Part shown: positions 23,188-31,708 of the stretch, one piece after another | Layout of the letters: each line of letters opens with the position of its first letter | Position numbering within the stretch: position 1 is the first letter of the stretch | Source of the DNA: Rhizobium sp. ASV8 | GTDB taxonomy: Bacteria > Pseudomonadota > Alphaproteobacteria > Rhizobiales > Rhizobiaceae | Reading direction: 5' to 3' | Length of the DNA: 45,796 nt | Assembly: GCF_016429255.1 (NCBI RefSeq) | Contig: NZ_JAELUG010000045.1 | Location: forward strand, 1-45,796 | Notes under the pieces: generated by a model | Database searches by the model: none | The model's input: only the letters and a program-made list of their open reading frames with translations | Told to the model about the DNA's origin: nothing | Made by a program: the position numbers and the translations under genes

Positions 23188-24411
23188 ATGGACGCGCAAT
23201 CCTTGAAAGGCTCTGGGAGAGCCACGGCAATTCAGCAGGTATGGGCATCTCCGCTCTATCGCGGTGCGACGCTAGCCCTCTTCCTCTCGGGGGTGGGGAC
23301 CTCGGCTTCATTGCCTCAGATCGTCGTCTTCTTGGTCAAGGTACTCGGAACATCCATGCCCGTGGCCGGGCTCTATTATCTGACGGGCCTGACGGCGCCG
23401 GTTGCCGGCTATCTGGTCGGCCGCTATTCTGACAGGACAGGCAAGCGCCTCAGCCTGTTCCGGCTATGTGCCATGGCGGGTTTTCTCGGATGGGTGGGTT
23501 TCGCACTTTCGAACGCGCCCTGGATGCCGTTCGTGATCGGCGCTGTCGTCCTGGCGTTCTCCGGCTCCGCTACCTCCCAGCTTTTTACTGCCATCCATGA
23601 CGATCTGAAGAGAAATCCGGCGGGTGCGAACGAAAGTGTGGTTGCACTTATCCGGATGGCGTTGACGGCCGGCTGGATCGTCGGTCCGTTTATCGGCGCG
23701 TGGTTGGCGGCTGAAACAGGGTTGCGCACCATGTTCTGGGCGACGGCTCTCTGTTTCGTGGCGCAGGTCGTCCCCTTGGGAACCTTGAACGTTTCGTCGA
23801 GCCCCAAGCAAAAAGTGACGCATGCGACCAATACGGCCAGTTCGCTCAGCTGGTCGGATATGGCGCCGCTTCTGGCCTTTACCGGCCTCTACGTGCTTGT
23901 CTATGCCGGCGAGCCTATCAAATACGGCTTTCTCCTGCTTTACATGGAGGAAAATCTCGGGATCGATCCTGGAGTGCGCGGCGCGGTCATTGGAACCCAG
24001 CCGTTGATCGAGTTGCTGCTCATGCCGTTCAGCGTCATGCTGGCGCGGCGGATCGGCACGCTCTGGCTGATGTGCATCGCAGCGGCGTGCGGTGTCATTG
24101 CCAATCTATGCTTCGCGGCCTGGCCAACGGCTGTCGGCATGTTTGCCGGACAGACGCTGATGGGGGGCGTCTGGGGACTTTACATGGTGCTGGGGCTGAT
24201 CGTCGCCCAGCGCCTTCTTCCGAATGCCGTCGCAACCGCCTCCGCAATCTTCATGAGTTCTTCGGCGCTGGCGATGGCGCTTGGCGGCGGTGTCGGTGGC
24301 CTTGGTGTCGCCTATCTCGGCCTTCCGAATGTCTTCTACCTTCCTGCGATATTTTCCCTGCTGGCGATGATCGGCTTGGCACTGATGGCACGGCGCGGCG
24401 TTATCGAATAA
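23188..24411 (+). CDS. MFS transporter, sugar efflux (SetA/SetB) type
   Basis: 407 aa inner-membrane protein with about 12 hydrophobic segments. GYLVGRYSDRTGKRLSLF is the MFS loop 2-3 motif. The segments FLVKVLGTSMPVAGLYYLTG and LIRMALTAGWIVGPFIGAWL resemble the SetA/SetB sugar exporters of enterobacteria. It is followed on the same strand by a GntR regulator and a second MFS gene. The nucleotides before the ATG give no strong ribosome site (GGATCGAAATGGA). Transport direction and substrate are inferred only from family resemblance. Confidence 0.82.
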   Translation: MDAQSLKGSGRATAIQQVWASPLYRGATLALFLSGVGTSASLPQIVVFLVKVLGTSMPVAGLYYLTGLTAPVAGYLVGRYSDRTGKRLSLFRLCAMAGFLGWVGFALSNAPWMPFVIGAVVLAFSGSATSQLFTAIHDDLKRNPAGANESVVALIRMALTAGWIVGPFIGAWLAAETGLRTMFWATALCFVAQVVPLGTLNVSSSPKQKVTHATNTASSLSWSDMAPLLAFTGLYVLVYAGEPIKYGFLLLYMEENLGIDPGVRGAVIGTQPLIELLLMPFSVMLARRIGTLWLMCIAAACGVIANLCFAAWPTAVGMFAGQTLMGGVWGLYMVLGLIVAQRLLPNAVATASAIFMSSSALAMALGGGVGGLGVAYLGLPNVFYLPAIFSLLAMIGLALMARRGVIE

Positions 24412-24472
24412 AGTGGCGCCTTTTCTTGGCGCGGTCGTCTGTTGACGAACGGGCGCTGCTCGGCTAGTTGTA

Positions 24473-24489
24473 AAGTCATCTGATGACTT
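24473..24489. promoter_or_regulatory. Perfect palindrome before the second GntR gene
   Basis: AAGTCATC-T-GATGACTT is a perfect 17-bp palindrome ending 14 bp before the ATG at 24504. Size, symmetry and position fit an autoregulatory operator of the FadR/FCD GntR protein encoded directly downstream, controlling the GntR-MFS pair. Confidence 0.65.
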
Positions 24490-24503
24490 GATGAAATTGA
24501 GCC

Positions 24504-25181
24504 ATGCGCGCTCTCACCAAAACGACGCTTGCGGAGATTGCCGTAGAGGCAATCCGTAGCGAAATCATTGCCCAGCGCTGGAGCGTCGGCGAGAAGTTGC
24601 CGAATGAAGCCTCCCTTTCCTCGATGCTTTCGGTCAGCCGCGGCACCATCCGCGAAGCGGTGCGCGTTTTGGCCTCGCAAGGCTATCTGGAGACACGCCA
24701 GGGATCCGGCACCTACGTCCGCTCCACCACTGATTTCGGCCGGCCGCTGGATATGGCGCGTCGGGCCGGACTGCGGGATCAATTCGAAGCCCGGTTGGCG
24801 CTTGAGGTCGAAGCCGCGCGGCTGACCGCCTTGCGTCACACTCCCGAGGTGATTGCGCAGTTGCGCGCGCTGCTCGCTGCGCGCGGAAACTATGGCGGGG
24901 CAGACAAGCTGGGCTTCATCGAGCGCGATCTTGCTTTCCATAAAGCCGTCGTTGCCGCATCGCGCAATATGGCGATGGTCGAGCTCTACGACTTCTTCTC
25001 CATGTCGATTGCTGAAACCATCGAGGCGACGCTCGACGCAGAAATTCCCGAGCCTGACATGCAGGCGCATATCGAGGTCGTCGATGCTATTGAAGCCGGC
25101 GATCCCGAGGCGGCCGATGCCGCTGTGCGTCGCTTCATGGCGCCCGTTATCGCTACTCTTGATCGGTTGTTGCTATCATGA
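24504..25181 (+). CDS. GntR-family transcriptional regulator (FadR/FCD type)
   Basis: 225 aa. The HTH (residues ~8-75) reads AIRSEIIAQRWSVGEKLPNE, LSVSRGTIREAVRVLASQGY and TRQGSGTYVRS, a textbook FadR-type winged helix. The FCD domain (~90-215) has FEARLALEVEAARL, ERDLAFHKAVVAASRN and HIEVVDAIEAGDPEAA. It overlaps the next gene by ATGA and has a perfect palindrome just upstream, so it is likely autoregulated and controls the adjoining transporter. Confidence 0.93.
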   Translation: MRALTKTTLAEIAVEAIRSEIIAQRWSVGEKLPNEASLSSMLSVSRGTIREAVRVLASQGYLETRQGSGTYVRSTTDFGRPLDMARRAGLRDQFEARLALEVEAARLTALRHTPEVIAQLRALLAARGNYGGADKLGFIERDLAFHKAVVAASRNMAMVELYDFFSMSIAETIEATLDAEIPEPDMQAHIEVVDAIEAGDPEAADAAVRRFMAPVIATLDRLLLS

Positions 25182-26449
25182 CCTCTTCGTTGCAAAACGC
25201 AGCCTCCGTCGATCTTATCGACGCCGAGGCCGATGAAATTCCGCCACCGGAAGCCCATAAGGGGAAAACGCCGATCGGCAGATTCATTCTGGGCGCGAGC
25301 CTTGTCCTGATCGCCTTCAATCTCAGGCCGGTCTTTTCCAGCGCATCGGCACTGCTGCCAGAGATCAGAACCGGGCTTGGCCTGTCTTCTTTCGGGACCA
25401 GTGTTCTGACGACCTTGCCCGTAGTCTGCCTGGGATTGTTTTCACCGCTTGCGCCAAGGCTTGCACAGCGACTGGGGACGGAACGCGTCCTGCTGGGCAT
25501 GATCCTGCTGCTTGCCCTTGGCACTGCGTTGCGCGGCCTGTCCTCTATTCCCATGCTGTTCTTCGGGACCGCGCTGGCCGGTGCGTGTATCGCTATCGGC
25601 AACGTGCTCTTGCCTGGCGTCGTCAAGCGCGACTTTCCAGACAAGGCAGCACTGATGACGGGCTGCTACACGATGGCGCTATGCGCTGGAGCGGCAAGTG
25701 CGGCAGGGCTGACACTCCCCATCGAGCACGCGCTTGGCGGGTCGCTCGGGGGCGCGCTTTCCGCCTGGGCCTTGCCGGCCTTGGCCGTCGCGCTCCTCTG
25801 GCTGCCGCAGGTCATAAGAACCCGCAGCCAGGCCCGCCGCACTGGCTTTCGCGTTACCGGTCTGTGGACAGATCCCATCGCCTGGCAGGTGACGCTGTTC
25901 ATGGGCTTGCAGTCGGCGCTCGCCTATTGCGTCTTCGGCTGGCTCGTTCCGATCCTGCGCGAACGTGGTCTTGATGGCGTGACGGCGGGCGCGATCGTAT
26001 CCGTCTCCGTGATGGTTCAGGCGGCCTCTTGTCTCGTTGCCCCTCACATCGCTGTGAAAGGCCGGGATCAGCGCGTGATCAACGTCACGCTTTGCGCGAT
26101 CGCGGTCATCGCATTGTTGGGCCTTCTCTTCGCACCGCTTTGGACAGTCTGGTTCTGGGCGGTGTTGCAAGGCGTCGGGCAAGGTGGCCTGATCGCCGTG
26201 GCGATGACGGTGATCGTGCTGCGTTCGCCGGATGCCCATGTCGCCGCTCATCTTTCCGGAATGGCGCAATTTGTCGGCTATCTGCTTGCGGCCATCGGCC
26301 CGCTTATTGTCGGCATGATCCATGGCTGGACGGGTAGCTTTGCCTGGTGCTCCGTCTTGTTCGTCCTGCTCGGCCTCTGTGCCGCCATCAATGGCTGGTT
26401 TGCCGGGCGCGCGATTACTGTCAATGCCAAGACCACGGAGACACCGTAA
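25178..26449 (+). CDS. MFS transporter, CynX/NimT (cyanate-transporter-like) type
   Basis: 423 aa inner-membrane protein with about 12 hydrophobic segments and a ~30-residue soluble N-terminus. LVLIAFNLRPVFSSASALLP and LPVVCLGLFSPLAPRLAQRL are characteristic of the CynX/NimT group, which includes cyanate and 2-nitroimidazole transporters. No cyanase or nitrogen gene is nearby, so cyanate is not implied. The start overlaps the stop of the GntR gene (ATGA), indicating coupled translation. Confidence 0.88.
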   Translation: MTSSLQNAASVDLIDAEADEIPPPEAHKGKTPIGRFILGASLVLIAFNLRPVFSSASALLPEIRTGLGLSSFGTSVLTTLPVVCLGLFSPLAPRLAQRLGTERVLLGMILLLALGTALRGLSSIPMLFFGTALAGACIAIGNVLLPGVVKRDFPDKAALMTGCYTMALCAGAASAAGLTLPIEHALGGSLGGALSAWALPALAVALLWLPQVIRTRSQARRTGFRVTGLWTDPIAWQVTLFMGLQSALAYCVFGWLVPILRERGLDGVTAGAIVSVSVMVQAASCLVAPHIAVKGRDQRVINVTLCAIAVIALLGLLFAPLWTVWFWAVLQGVGQGGLIAVAMTVIVLRSPDAHVAAHLSGMAQFVGYLLAAIGPLIVGMIHGWTGSFAWCSVLFVLLGLCAAINGWFAGRAITVNAKTTETP

Positions 26450-26513
26450 TCCAAAGAGCCTTCGGCGAGGTGGAGCTGACTTCGAAAGTCGGTAACGCTT
26501 TTTTTGAAGCCAC

Positions 26514-26553
26514 GCATCGACCCAAAAATCGTGTCAGATTTTCGGGTCGATGC
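26514..26553. repeat. Palindromic repeat, copy C (part I only)
   Basis: GCATCGACCC/GGGTCGATGC outer arms and AAAATC/GATTTT inner arms form a 40-bp near-perfect palindrome between the convergent ends of the CynX-like MFS gene and the NUDIX gene. It matches part I of the composite repeats at 23053 and 37793 but lacks part II. It may serve as a two-way terminator here. Confidence 0.75.
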
Positions 26554-26565
26554 TGTAGCGGGTTT

Positions 26566-26964
26566 TCATTGCCGATGAAGCGGCAAGATGTGATGTTCGG
26601 TCAATGGTGCCATGGATATGGCACCCGGACGGGCAGGCGATACCCAGCGGATTTCCTCGATCTCCGCCGCAGCGGTGATGATGGCGTCGCCGACTTGCAG
26701 TCGAAAGACCTCGGCAACGACGATATGCTCGGGCTCATTGGCGGCAGGCGCCTGGAATTGACCGAGGAATGTCAGTGACCCGGGGTCGATCGCAAGGCCC
26801 AATTCCTCGAATAACTCTCTGGCGAGAGCCTGTTCCGGCGCTTCATGCGGCTCGATCTTGCCGCCGGGCTGCATGAAAGCCGTGGTGCCGCGCTTGCGCA
26901 CGAGCAGCGTATCTCCATTGCGGCGCAATAGCAGAGCCGCAGCTATCCTTATCGTTTTCGTCAT
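26566..26964 (-). CDS. NUDIX hydrolase
   Basis: 132 aa from the ATG at 26964 (MTKTIRIAAALLLRR); an in-frame ATG at 27009 would add 15 residues, and neither has a clear ribosome site. The Nudix box G-x5-E-x7-RE-x2-EE-x-G is complete (GKIEPHEAPEQALARELFEE then LGL), so Mg-dependent hydrolysis of a nucleoside-diphosphate-linked compound is expected. The substrate cannot be told. It is monocistronic and convergent with the CynX-like gene. Confidence 0.88.
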   Translation of the reverse strand: MTKTIRIAAALLLRRNGDTLLVRKRGTTAFMQPGGKIEPHEAPEQALARELFEELGLAIDPGSLTFLGQFQAPAANEPEHIVVAEVFRLQVGDAIITAAAEIEEIRWVSPARPGAISMAPLTEHHILPLHRQ

Positions 26965-27111
26965 GTCACGATCTGATCGGATTCGCGATCCGGTTTCAAT
27001 CACCATCACGTCCGCATGTGGCCATCCGCTTCATCGGGATCCACGCTACGAGATCAAGCGCAGCGTGATCTGCTGATTGCTGTGGTCGCGCGCGGCATCG
27101 TTGCCAAATGC

Positions 27112-27603
27112 TCAAGCCTCCAGCCAGGCTGCCAGACCATCCAGCGTTTGCAGTCCATATTCGACCGCGCCGAAGCCAATGACGATTTTACGGCGTGCGG
27201 GGCTGGGATGGAGCTGACGCATGGTCAGAACCGTCTTGCCGTCGGCCTGCTCATCGAAAGTCACCGTAGTCCGGAACCGATCGGGATCGCTAGGATCGGG
27301 CGTGCCGTGATCCATCACGATCCGCTCGTTCGGCACGATCTCCAGAAAGCGCACAAGATTTGCGAAGCGTCGCTCTTGTCCTTCGAACAGACCCACCATG
27401 TCGAACCGCCAGATTCCACCCTCGCGAATATCGGCTTCGTGGTTCTCGATTTTAAGGTTGGTCGGGCCGTACCATTCGGCCAGCGCTCGCGGGTCCATCC
27501 ACGCGGCAAAGACCTTTTCACGCGAGTGTTTGAGCACCTTCACCAGCACGATTTCGCGGTCGAGCGCCCACGTGTCAAACGGATTTGTCATGTCCTTCGT
27601 CAT
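27112..27603 (-). CDS. SRPBCC/AHSA1-domain protein
   Basis: 163 aa. The AHSA1-like START fold covers most of the protein: KHSREKVFAAWMDPRALAEW, YGPTNLKIENHEADIREGGI, WRFDM, IVMDHGTPDP and a C-terminal helix YGLQTLDGLAAWLEA. Proteins of this type bind small hydrophobic ligands and are often co-transcribed with ArsR-type regulators. The gene overlaps the ArsR-like gene by 29 bp (17 bp if Met5 at 27591 is used). Function unknown. Confidence 0.85.
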   Translation of the reverse strand: MTKDMTNPFDTWALDREIVLVKVLKHSREKVFAAWMDPRALAEWYGPTNLKIENHEADIREGGIWRFDMVGLFEGQERRFANLVRFLEIVPNERIVMDHGTPDPSDPDRFRTTVTFDEQADGKTVLTMRQLHPSPARRKIVIGFGAVEYGLQTLDGLAAWLEA

Positions 27604-27931
27604 CCTCTCGGGTCTTATCCAAATAAACTTCCAGTCGATCCAGCCGCTGGGTCCAACTCCGGCGCTCCGCTTCCATCCAGTTCGCCGCCTCGTCGAACCG
27701 TGCCTGCACCAGCCTGCACCAGCGGCTGCGGCCGCGCTTCTCGCTGGCGATCAGCCCGCAATCCTCTAGCACTTTCAGGTGCTGCGCAAAGGAGGGCAAT
27801 GCCATGTCGAAGGGCTCGGCCAGGACGGAGACGGGAACCTCGCCCTCGGCTAGCCGCGATACCACCGCACGGCGGGTCGGGTCGCTGAGAGCGTGAAAGG
27901 CGAGATCGAGAGGGGTCGAATGATAGGGCAT
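27575..27931 (-). CDS. ArsR-type winged-helix transcriptional regulator
   Basis: 118 aa. The HTH reads LAFHALSDPTRRAVVSRLAE, MALPSFAQHLKVLEDCGLI and KRGRSRWCRL, the HTH_20/ArsR-like pattern. The ArsR metal-binding cysteine motif (ELCVCDL) is absent, so it probably senses something other than metal. It is first in a two-gene unit with the SRPBCC gene and divergent from the RibD/DHFR-like gene, which it may also control. Confidence 0.88.
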   Translation of the reverse strand: MPYHSTPLDLAFHALSDPTRRAVVSRLAEGEVPVSVLAEPFDMALPSFAQHLKVLEDCGLIASEKRGRSRWCRLVQARFDEAANWMEAERRSWTQRLDRLEVYLDKTREDDEGHDKSV

Positions 27932-27970
27932 GCGTTTTCCTAAAACGAATTGGGACGTCGGTCAAGAAAC

Positions 27971-27990
27971 TTAGGTACTTGCCTTACTAA
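27971..27990. promoter_or_regulatory. Possible ArsR operator in the divergent gap
   Basis: TTAGGTA-N6-TTACTAA (27971-27990) is an imperfect inverted repeat (5 of 7 pairs) in the 112-bp gap between the ArsR-like and RibD/DHFR-like genes. It is a candidate operator only. Confidence 0.3.
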
Positions 27991-28043
27991 TCGGTCCGTT
28001 TAAGATGAGAGCGGCTAAGCAACCACTCACAAGGAGAACTCCA

Positions 28044-28685
28044 ATGGCAGTTCGTGTCGATCTCATGATCTCGCTTGACGGTTTCGCGACAACGACGGAC
28101 CAGACGCCCGAAGTCCCCTTCGGCGAAGACTGGCCGCGTCTTGTTGGCGCATATACCGCAACGCGAACCTTCAGAGAGCGCGTGTTCAAGGATATGAGCG
28201 GGGCCGGGACCACCGGCATCGATGATGACTATGCAAGGGAATATTTCGAGAACGTGGGTGCCGAAATCATGGGTGCCGGCATGTTCGGGCTCCATAACTT
28301 CCCCGACGACCCGAACTGGCGTGGCTGGTGGGGCGAAGAGCCACCCTTCCGGGTTCCGGTCTTCGTACTCACGCATACCGCTCGACCCTCCCTGGAAATG
28401 GCTGGCGGCACTACATTTCATTTTGTCAACACGACGCCGATCGACGCGCTCCAGCGGGCGGAAAAGGTAGCGGGCGAAAAGGATGTCCGGGTTGGCGGCG
28501 GCCCAACAGTCGTTCGTGAGTTCTTGAAGGCAGGTCTTGTCGATCAGCTTCATGTTGCGATCACGCCGATCCTGCTCGGACGCGGCATCCGCCTGTGGGA
28601 CGATCTGCGTGGCCTGGAGACCGGCTACTCGGTCAAGTCGGAGACGGCGCCGAGCGGGACCATCCATCTGACGTTCCGCCGCTGA
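28044..28685 (+). CDS. RibD/dihydrofolate-reductase-like family protein
   Basis: 213 aa from the ATG at 28044, with AAGGAG upstream; the frame is open from 28005 without a ribosome site. The DHFR-like fold shows VDLMISLDGFATT at the start, GAGMFGLHNF, VFVLTHTARPSLEM, the NADPH-loop VGGGPTVVREFLKAGLVDQL and ITPILLGRGIRLWDDL. Such proteins are NADPH-dependent reductases of unknown substrate, distinct from true folate or riboflavin enzymes. It is divergent from the ArsR-SRPBCC pair, a common neighbourhood. Confidence 0.88.
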   Translation: MAVRVDLMISLDGFATTTDQTPEVPFGEDWPRLVGAYTATRTFRERVFKDMSGAGTTGIDDDYAREYFENVGAEIMGAGMFGLHNFPDDPNWRGWWGEEPPFRVPVFVLTHTARPSLEMAGGTTFHFVNTTPIDALQRAEKVAGEKDVRVGGGPTVVREFLKAGLVDQLHVAITPILLGRGIRLWDDLRGLETGYSVKSETAPSGTIHLTFRR

Positions 28686-28773
28686 CTGCACGCCCGCTCG
28701 TGGCGCGATCATGGGCCATCGGCGGATGATCCATGATCCCGGTTTTTGGTGGAGAGCCGATCTATGTGGCTCG

Positions 28774-29769
28774 TCAAGGCTGGCGCTGATCCGTCAGATG
28801 CTCACGGAAGAATGCGAGAACTTCGGCATTGAACTCCTCATGGAAGGCGGCGCGATTGAAACCCGGAGCGTCGCTGCAGGAGGGTCTCGTTGCTGATCTG
28901 ACCTCCGGGCAGGGCGTCAGGAACGACAAGTGCCTGGCATTGGGGACGACCCGGAAATCTGGCTTGTTCGGCAACACATGCGCCAGCTTTGCGACGTTCT
29001 CCGGCTCCGCATCTTGGCCGCCGCCGAACTGCGACCCCCAGAGCTGAAGCGGAATTTTCACGTCTTTCACGCTGTCAGAGGCCAGAAAGACAGTGCTCAA
29101 GGGATCGGCGATCACCATCGCCTTAACGCGGGCGTCGTGTGTCCAGGTCCGAGGCAGCTGGGTTCGCTGAAAAGGCCGCCTGTGCTCGGCTGGCGGGCAG
29201 TCGGTAACTTTCGGGTCCGCGCAGCGCGGCGGCAGTTGGCTTAGGTCGGGATTGGCGCCGGCAACCACAAGTCCTGTGTAGCCGCCCTGGGAGAATCCGT
29301 AGAAACCGATATGGCGCGGATCGATGCTTGCTGCGTCGGGCGATGGGCCGAGCATGAAGTCGATGGTGCGCTTGATGTCGGCCGGTCGTTCGACCAGCAC
29401 GCCCATGCCGTTTGCCTGACTCATGTCGGCGTAGTTCGCATGTGGATGATTGATAGCGACAACGATGAAGCCTCCGTCCGCCAGCGCCTGGGCGGTGTCC
29501 CGGTGGCCGAGCGAGTCGCCGCCATAACCGTGTGAAATGACGATGAGCGGCAGATCCTTGCCCATGATCGGACAATCCGGCGTCGCTGCTAATATTAAAG
29601 CTCCTATTCTCATCGACGTCGGCGCCTCCGCGTAGGGCGACCACATTGCTGCGGTGATCGCCGGGCCGCCGGCGTCGGCCGGAATTCGAATGAACTTGAA
29701 CCCCGTCGCCTGGCACAACGATGCAGCAAGGCAGAGGGCGGCTGCGAGGGCAAGGCTGCGGTGGATCAT
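28774..29769 (-). CDS. Secreted alpha/beta hydrolase (PAF-acetylhydrolase/dienelactone hydrolase-like)
   Basis: 331 aa from the ATG at 29769, with AGAAGGAA upstream; the longer frame from 29886 lacks a ribosome site. A signal peptide is clear (MIHRSLALAAALCLAASLCQ, then A). The fold shows LPLIVISHGYGG, the nucleophile elbow GFSQGG, an acid candidate in VIADPLSTVF, and the histidine candidate in VPNARHLSFL. Several Cys pairs (for example RCADPKVTDC, CPEVRSATRPSC) suit a periplasmic protein. Expected activity: an ester or lipid-ester hydrolase, substrate unknown. It is divergent from the PadR gene. Confidence 0.85.
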   Translation of the reverse strand: MIHRSLALAAALCLAASLCQATGFKFIRIPADAGGPAITAAMWSPYAEAPTSMRIGALILAATPDCPIMGKDLPLIVISHGYGGDSLGHRDTAQALADGGFIVVAINHPHANYADMSQANGMGVLVERPADIKRTIDFMLGPSPDAASIDPRHIGFYGFSQGGYTGLVVAGANPDLSQLPPRCADPKVTDCPPAEHRRPFQRTQLPRTWTHDARVKAMVIADPLSTVFLASDSVKDVKIPLQLWGSQFGGGQDAEPENVAKLAHVLPNKPDFRVVPNARHLSFLTPCPEVRSATRPSCSDAPGFNRAAFHEEFNAEVLAFFREHLTDQRQP

Positions 29770-29903
29770 TGCGCAATTCCTTCTGGCGGGGGGGGCTTGA
29801 ATCAGGCGCTGGCAACGGCGCGGCCCGCGAGCTTCGGCTGTCGCAACGGCGCCGCTATCGGGCGAAGGCCTCGAATGTTGGTTCACTACCTTGCATAAAC
29901 AGA

Positions 29904-29925
29904 TAGCTTGTTATATCTAACTTGT
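29904..29925. promoter_or_regulatory. Direct-repeat site before the PadR gene
   Basis: TAGCTTGT (29904-29911) and TAACTTGT (29918-29925) are near-identical direct repeats 14 bp apart around an AT-rich TTATAT, about 16 bp before the PadR ATG. This may be a promoter with PadR binding sites. Confidence 0.35.
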
Positions 29926-29940
29926 AAAGCTGAGGCATTC

Positions 29941-30261
29941 ATGACCGACTCGATCCAAGTTCAACTGCGAAAAGGCGTTCTCGATCTATGCGTCCTGGCC
30001 GTGCTTTCGCGCGGCGAGAGCTATGGTTATGAAATCGCCAGCACCTTGGTCGCGGCGGTTGGAATGGGGGAAGGGACGATCTATCCGCTGATGCGCAGGA
30101 TGCAGAATGACGGCCTGGTTGCGACCCGTATCGTCGAATCCAGCAACGGGCCGCCGCGCAAATATTACCGGCTTACGCCATTGGGTCATTCGATTTTCGA
30201 GGCGCATCGTCGCGATTGGCGCGCGCTTGCGGGCGCTGTCGACAAACTTCTTGAGGAATAG
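29941..30261 (+). CDS. PadR-family transcriptional regulator
   Basis: 106 aa from the ATG at 29941; the frame opens at 29908 but GCTGAGGC favours the later start. It is a winged HTH of the short PadR-s2 type: QLRKGVLDLCVLAVLSRGES, YGYEIAS, GMGEGTIYPLMRRMQNDGLV, PPRKYYRLTPLG. It is first in a three-gene unit with a HAAS-domain membrane protein and a GIN-domain envelope protein, an arrangement known in many bacteria, and probably autoregulates the unit. Confidence 0.93.
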   Translation: MTDSIQVQLRKGVLDLCVLAVLSRGESYGYEIASTLVAAVGMGEGTIYPLMRRMQNDGLVATRIVESSNGPPRKYYRLTPLGHSIFEAHRRDWRALAGAVDKLLEE

Positions 30262-30263
30262 CC

Positions 30264-30836
30264 ATGACCAGGGATGCTTTTTTGCGTGCGCTGAGACTGG
30301 GCCTTGCTGGGCTTCCGCCTCACGAAATCGATGACATCGTTGCCGATTACACAGCCTATTTTACGGAATCCGACGCCTCTGGTCGTAGTGATGAAGACGT
30401 CGTGGCAGCACTGGGCGATCCGGCGAGAATAGCCAGAGAGTTGCGGGCGGATGCAGGACTGCGCCGTTTCGAGGCTCATTGGAGTGTGCCGAACCTTCTG
30501 GCGGCGATGATGGCACTGGCTGGACTTGCCATCGTCGATATCTTCTTCCTGCTGCCTCTATTGCTTGCTGCCGTGTTCGTCACGTTCGGTCTTGCGATCG
30601 CACTCCTTGCCATTGGCGCCGTTGGTCTGAAGATCGTCTTTGCGGCCGTGTTTTTTCACATCGGCCTGCCCAGTGTCGGCATGTTGGCACGCCTCCTTAT
30701 AGGAGCCGGTCTGGTCAGCGTCCTTGTGGGTGGCGGCGCACTGCTGCTCATGGGACTTAGCCTCGGTATCCGCATGCTCGGGCGGTATGCCCGGCTGCAT
30801 TTTCGCTTGGCGCAAGCAACCGAAAATCGTGTTTGA
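30264..30836 (+). CDS. HAAS-domain (DUF1700-like) membrane protein
   Basis: 190 aa. The N-terminal ~65 residues are the HAAS helical domain (FLRALRLGLAGLPPHEIDDI, VADYTAYFTES, DEDVVAALGDPARIARELRA), typically paired with PadR regulators. Then come about three to four membrane segments (LLAAMMALAGLAIVDIFFLL, AAVFVTFGLAIALLAIGAVG, LLIGAGLVSVLVGGGALLLM) and a basic tail. It begins 3 bp after the PadR stop. The HAAS domain is thought to signal to or hold the PadR protein; the exact role here is unknown. Confidence 0.88.
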   Translation: MTRDAFLRALRLGLAGLPPHEIDDIVADYTAYFTESDASGRSDEDVVAALGDPARIARELRADAGLRRFEAHWSVPNLLAAMMALAGLAIVDIFFLLPLLLAAVFVTFGLAIALLAIGAVGLKIVFAAVFFHIGLPSVGMLARLLIGAGLVSVLVGGGALLLMGLSLGIRMLGRYARLHFRLAQATENRV

Positions 30837-30869
30837 TCGGTGCGCTGCATATTGTTGGAGGAACGGACA

Positions 30870-31577
30870 ATGAACCGGAAACTGGCGACCGTCGCGACGG
30901 CCGGATTGATTTGCGCATTTGTCTTTCTGGCGGTGGGTTTTGGACTTTCCGGACCGGATCTGGCCAATGCCCGATACTGGTGGGATGGCATACAATCCAC
31001 GTGCGGCTCAACGGGATCGGGCAAGCAGCAGATCGTCCTGCCTTTCAATTCGGATGGCCGCCTGTCAATTGATATGCCTGCCTCCGTTCGATACCAGCCT
31101 GGTGGCAAAGCCGAGGCTGTCATCAGCGGCAACTCAGCGCTTATCGACCACGTGCGATTGGAAGACGGCAAGCTGAGCCTCGATTGCAATCCGGGCTGGT
31201 CCATGTCCAAAGTCGATGTCACCCTCTCCGGGCCGCTCGTCACTGATTGGAAGGTTCGCGGCAGCGGAGACCTTGTCTTGTCGCAACTCGATCAGGACGA
31301 TCTGCACCTGCGCATTTCCGGCAGTGGCAGCGTCAAGGCCGCCGGCAGTGCTCGATCCGTCGATCTGGACGTGTCCGGCTCGGGTACGGCGCGCCTGAAG
31401 GACCTGGCCGCGCAATCCGTGAAGATCAGAATTCGCGGCAGTGGTGACGCGCAGGTCGCTGCAGCGGCCGATGCCGACATATCGATCAGCGGAAGCGGCA
31501 ATATCGAATTGTACGGGCGTCCGGTGTTGCGGCGTTCCGAGATCAGAGGTAGCGGCCGCCTCGTGCAGGTGCCGTAG
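30870..31577 (+). CDS. GIN-domain (DUF2807) secreted protein
   Basis: 235 aa from the ATG at 30870, with TTGGAGGAAC upstream. An N-terminal hydrophobic segment (LATVATAGLICAFVFLAVGF) is a signal peptide or anchor. The C-terminal half is a DUF2807 'putative auto-transporter adhesin, head GIN' repeat sheet, with repeated GSG turns: VRGSGDLVLSQL, ISGSGSVKAAG, VSGSGTARLKDL, IRGSGDAQVAA, ISGSGNIELYG. It is third in the PadR-HAAS unit and likely an envelope or surface protein of unknown function. Confidence 0.88.
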   Translation: MNRKLATVATAGLICAFVFLAVGFGLSGPDLANARYWWDGIQSTCGSTGSGKQQIVLPFNSDGRLSIDMPASVRYQPGGKAEAVISGNSALIDHVRLEDGKLSLDCNPGWSMSKVDVTLSGPLVTDWKVRGSGDLVLSQLDQDDLHLRISGSGSVKAAGSARSVDLDVSGSGTARLKDLAAQSVKIRIRGSGDAQVAAAADADISISGSGNIELYGRPVLRRSEIRGSGRLVQVP

Positions 31578-31658
31578 CCTGCCTCGATGGGCGCGCAGCT
31601 GGATGATGGTTTCTGCCGTCGGACGAGGCTTGCTCTTCCGGCCACCTTGCTTTGAAAA

Positions 31659-31682
31659 ATTCTCATGTTAATCAATGGGAAT
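31659..31682. promoter_or_regulatory. Probable MarR operator
   Basis: ATTCTCAT-N8-ATGGGAAT (31659-31682) is an 8+8 inverted repeat with one mismatch, centred about 38 bp before the ATG of the MarR gene at 31709. It fits an autoregulatory site. Confidence 0.5.
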
Positions 31683-31708
31683 GTGATGCTAGCAAATATG
31701 CGGAAACA

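Noticed and set aside
25178..26449. Cyanate transporter as a firm assignment
   Set aside because: Only family-level resemblance; no cyanase or carbonic anhydrase gene is nearby.
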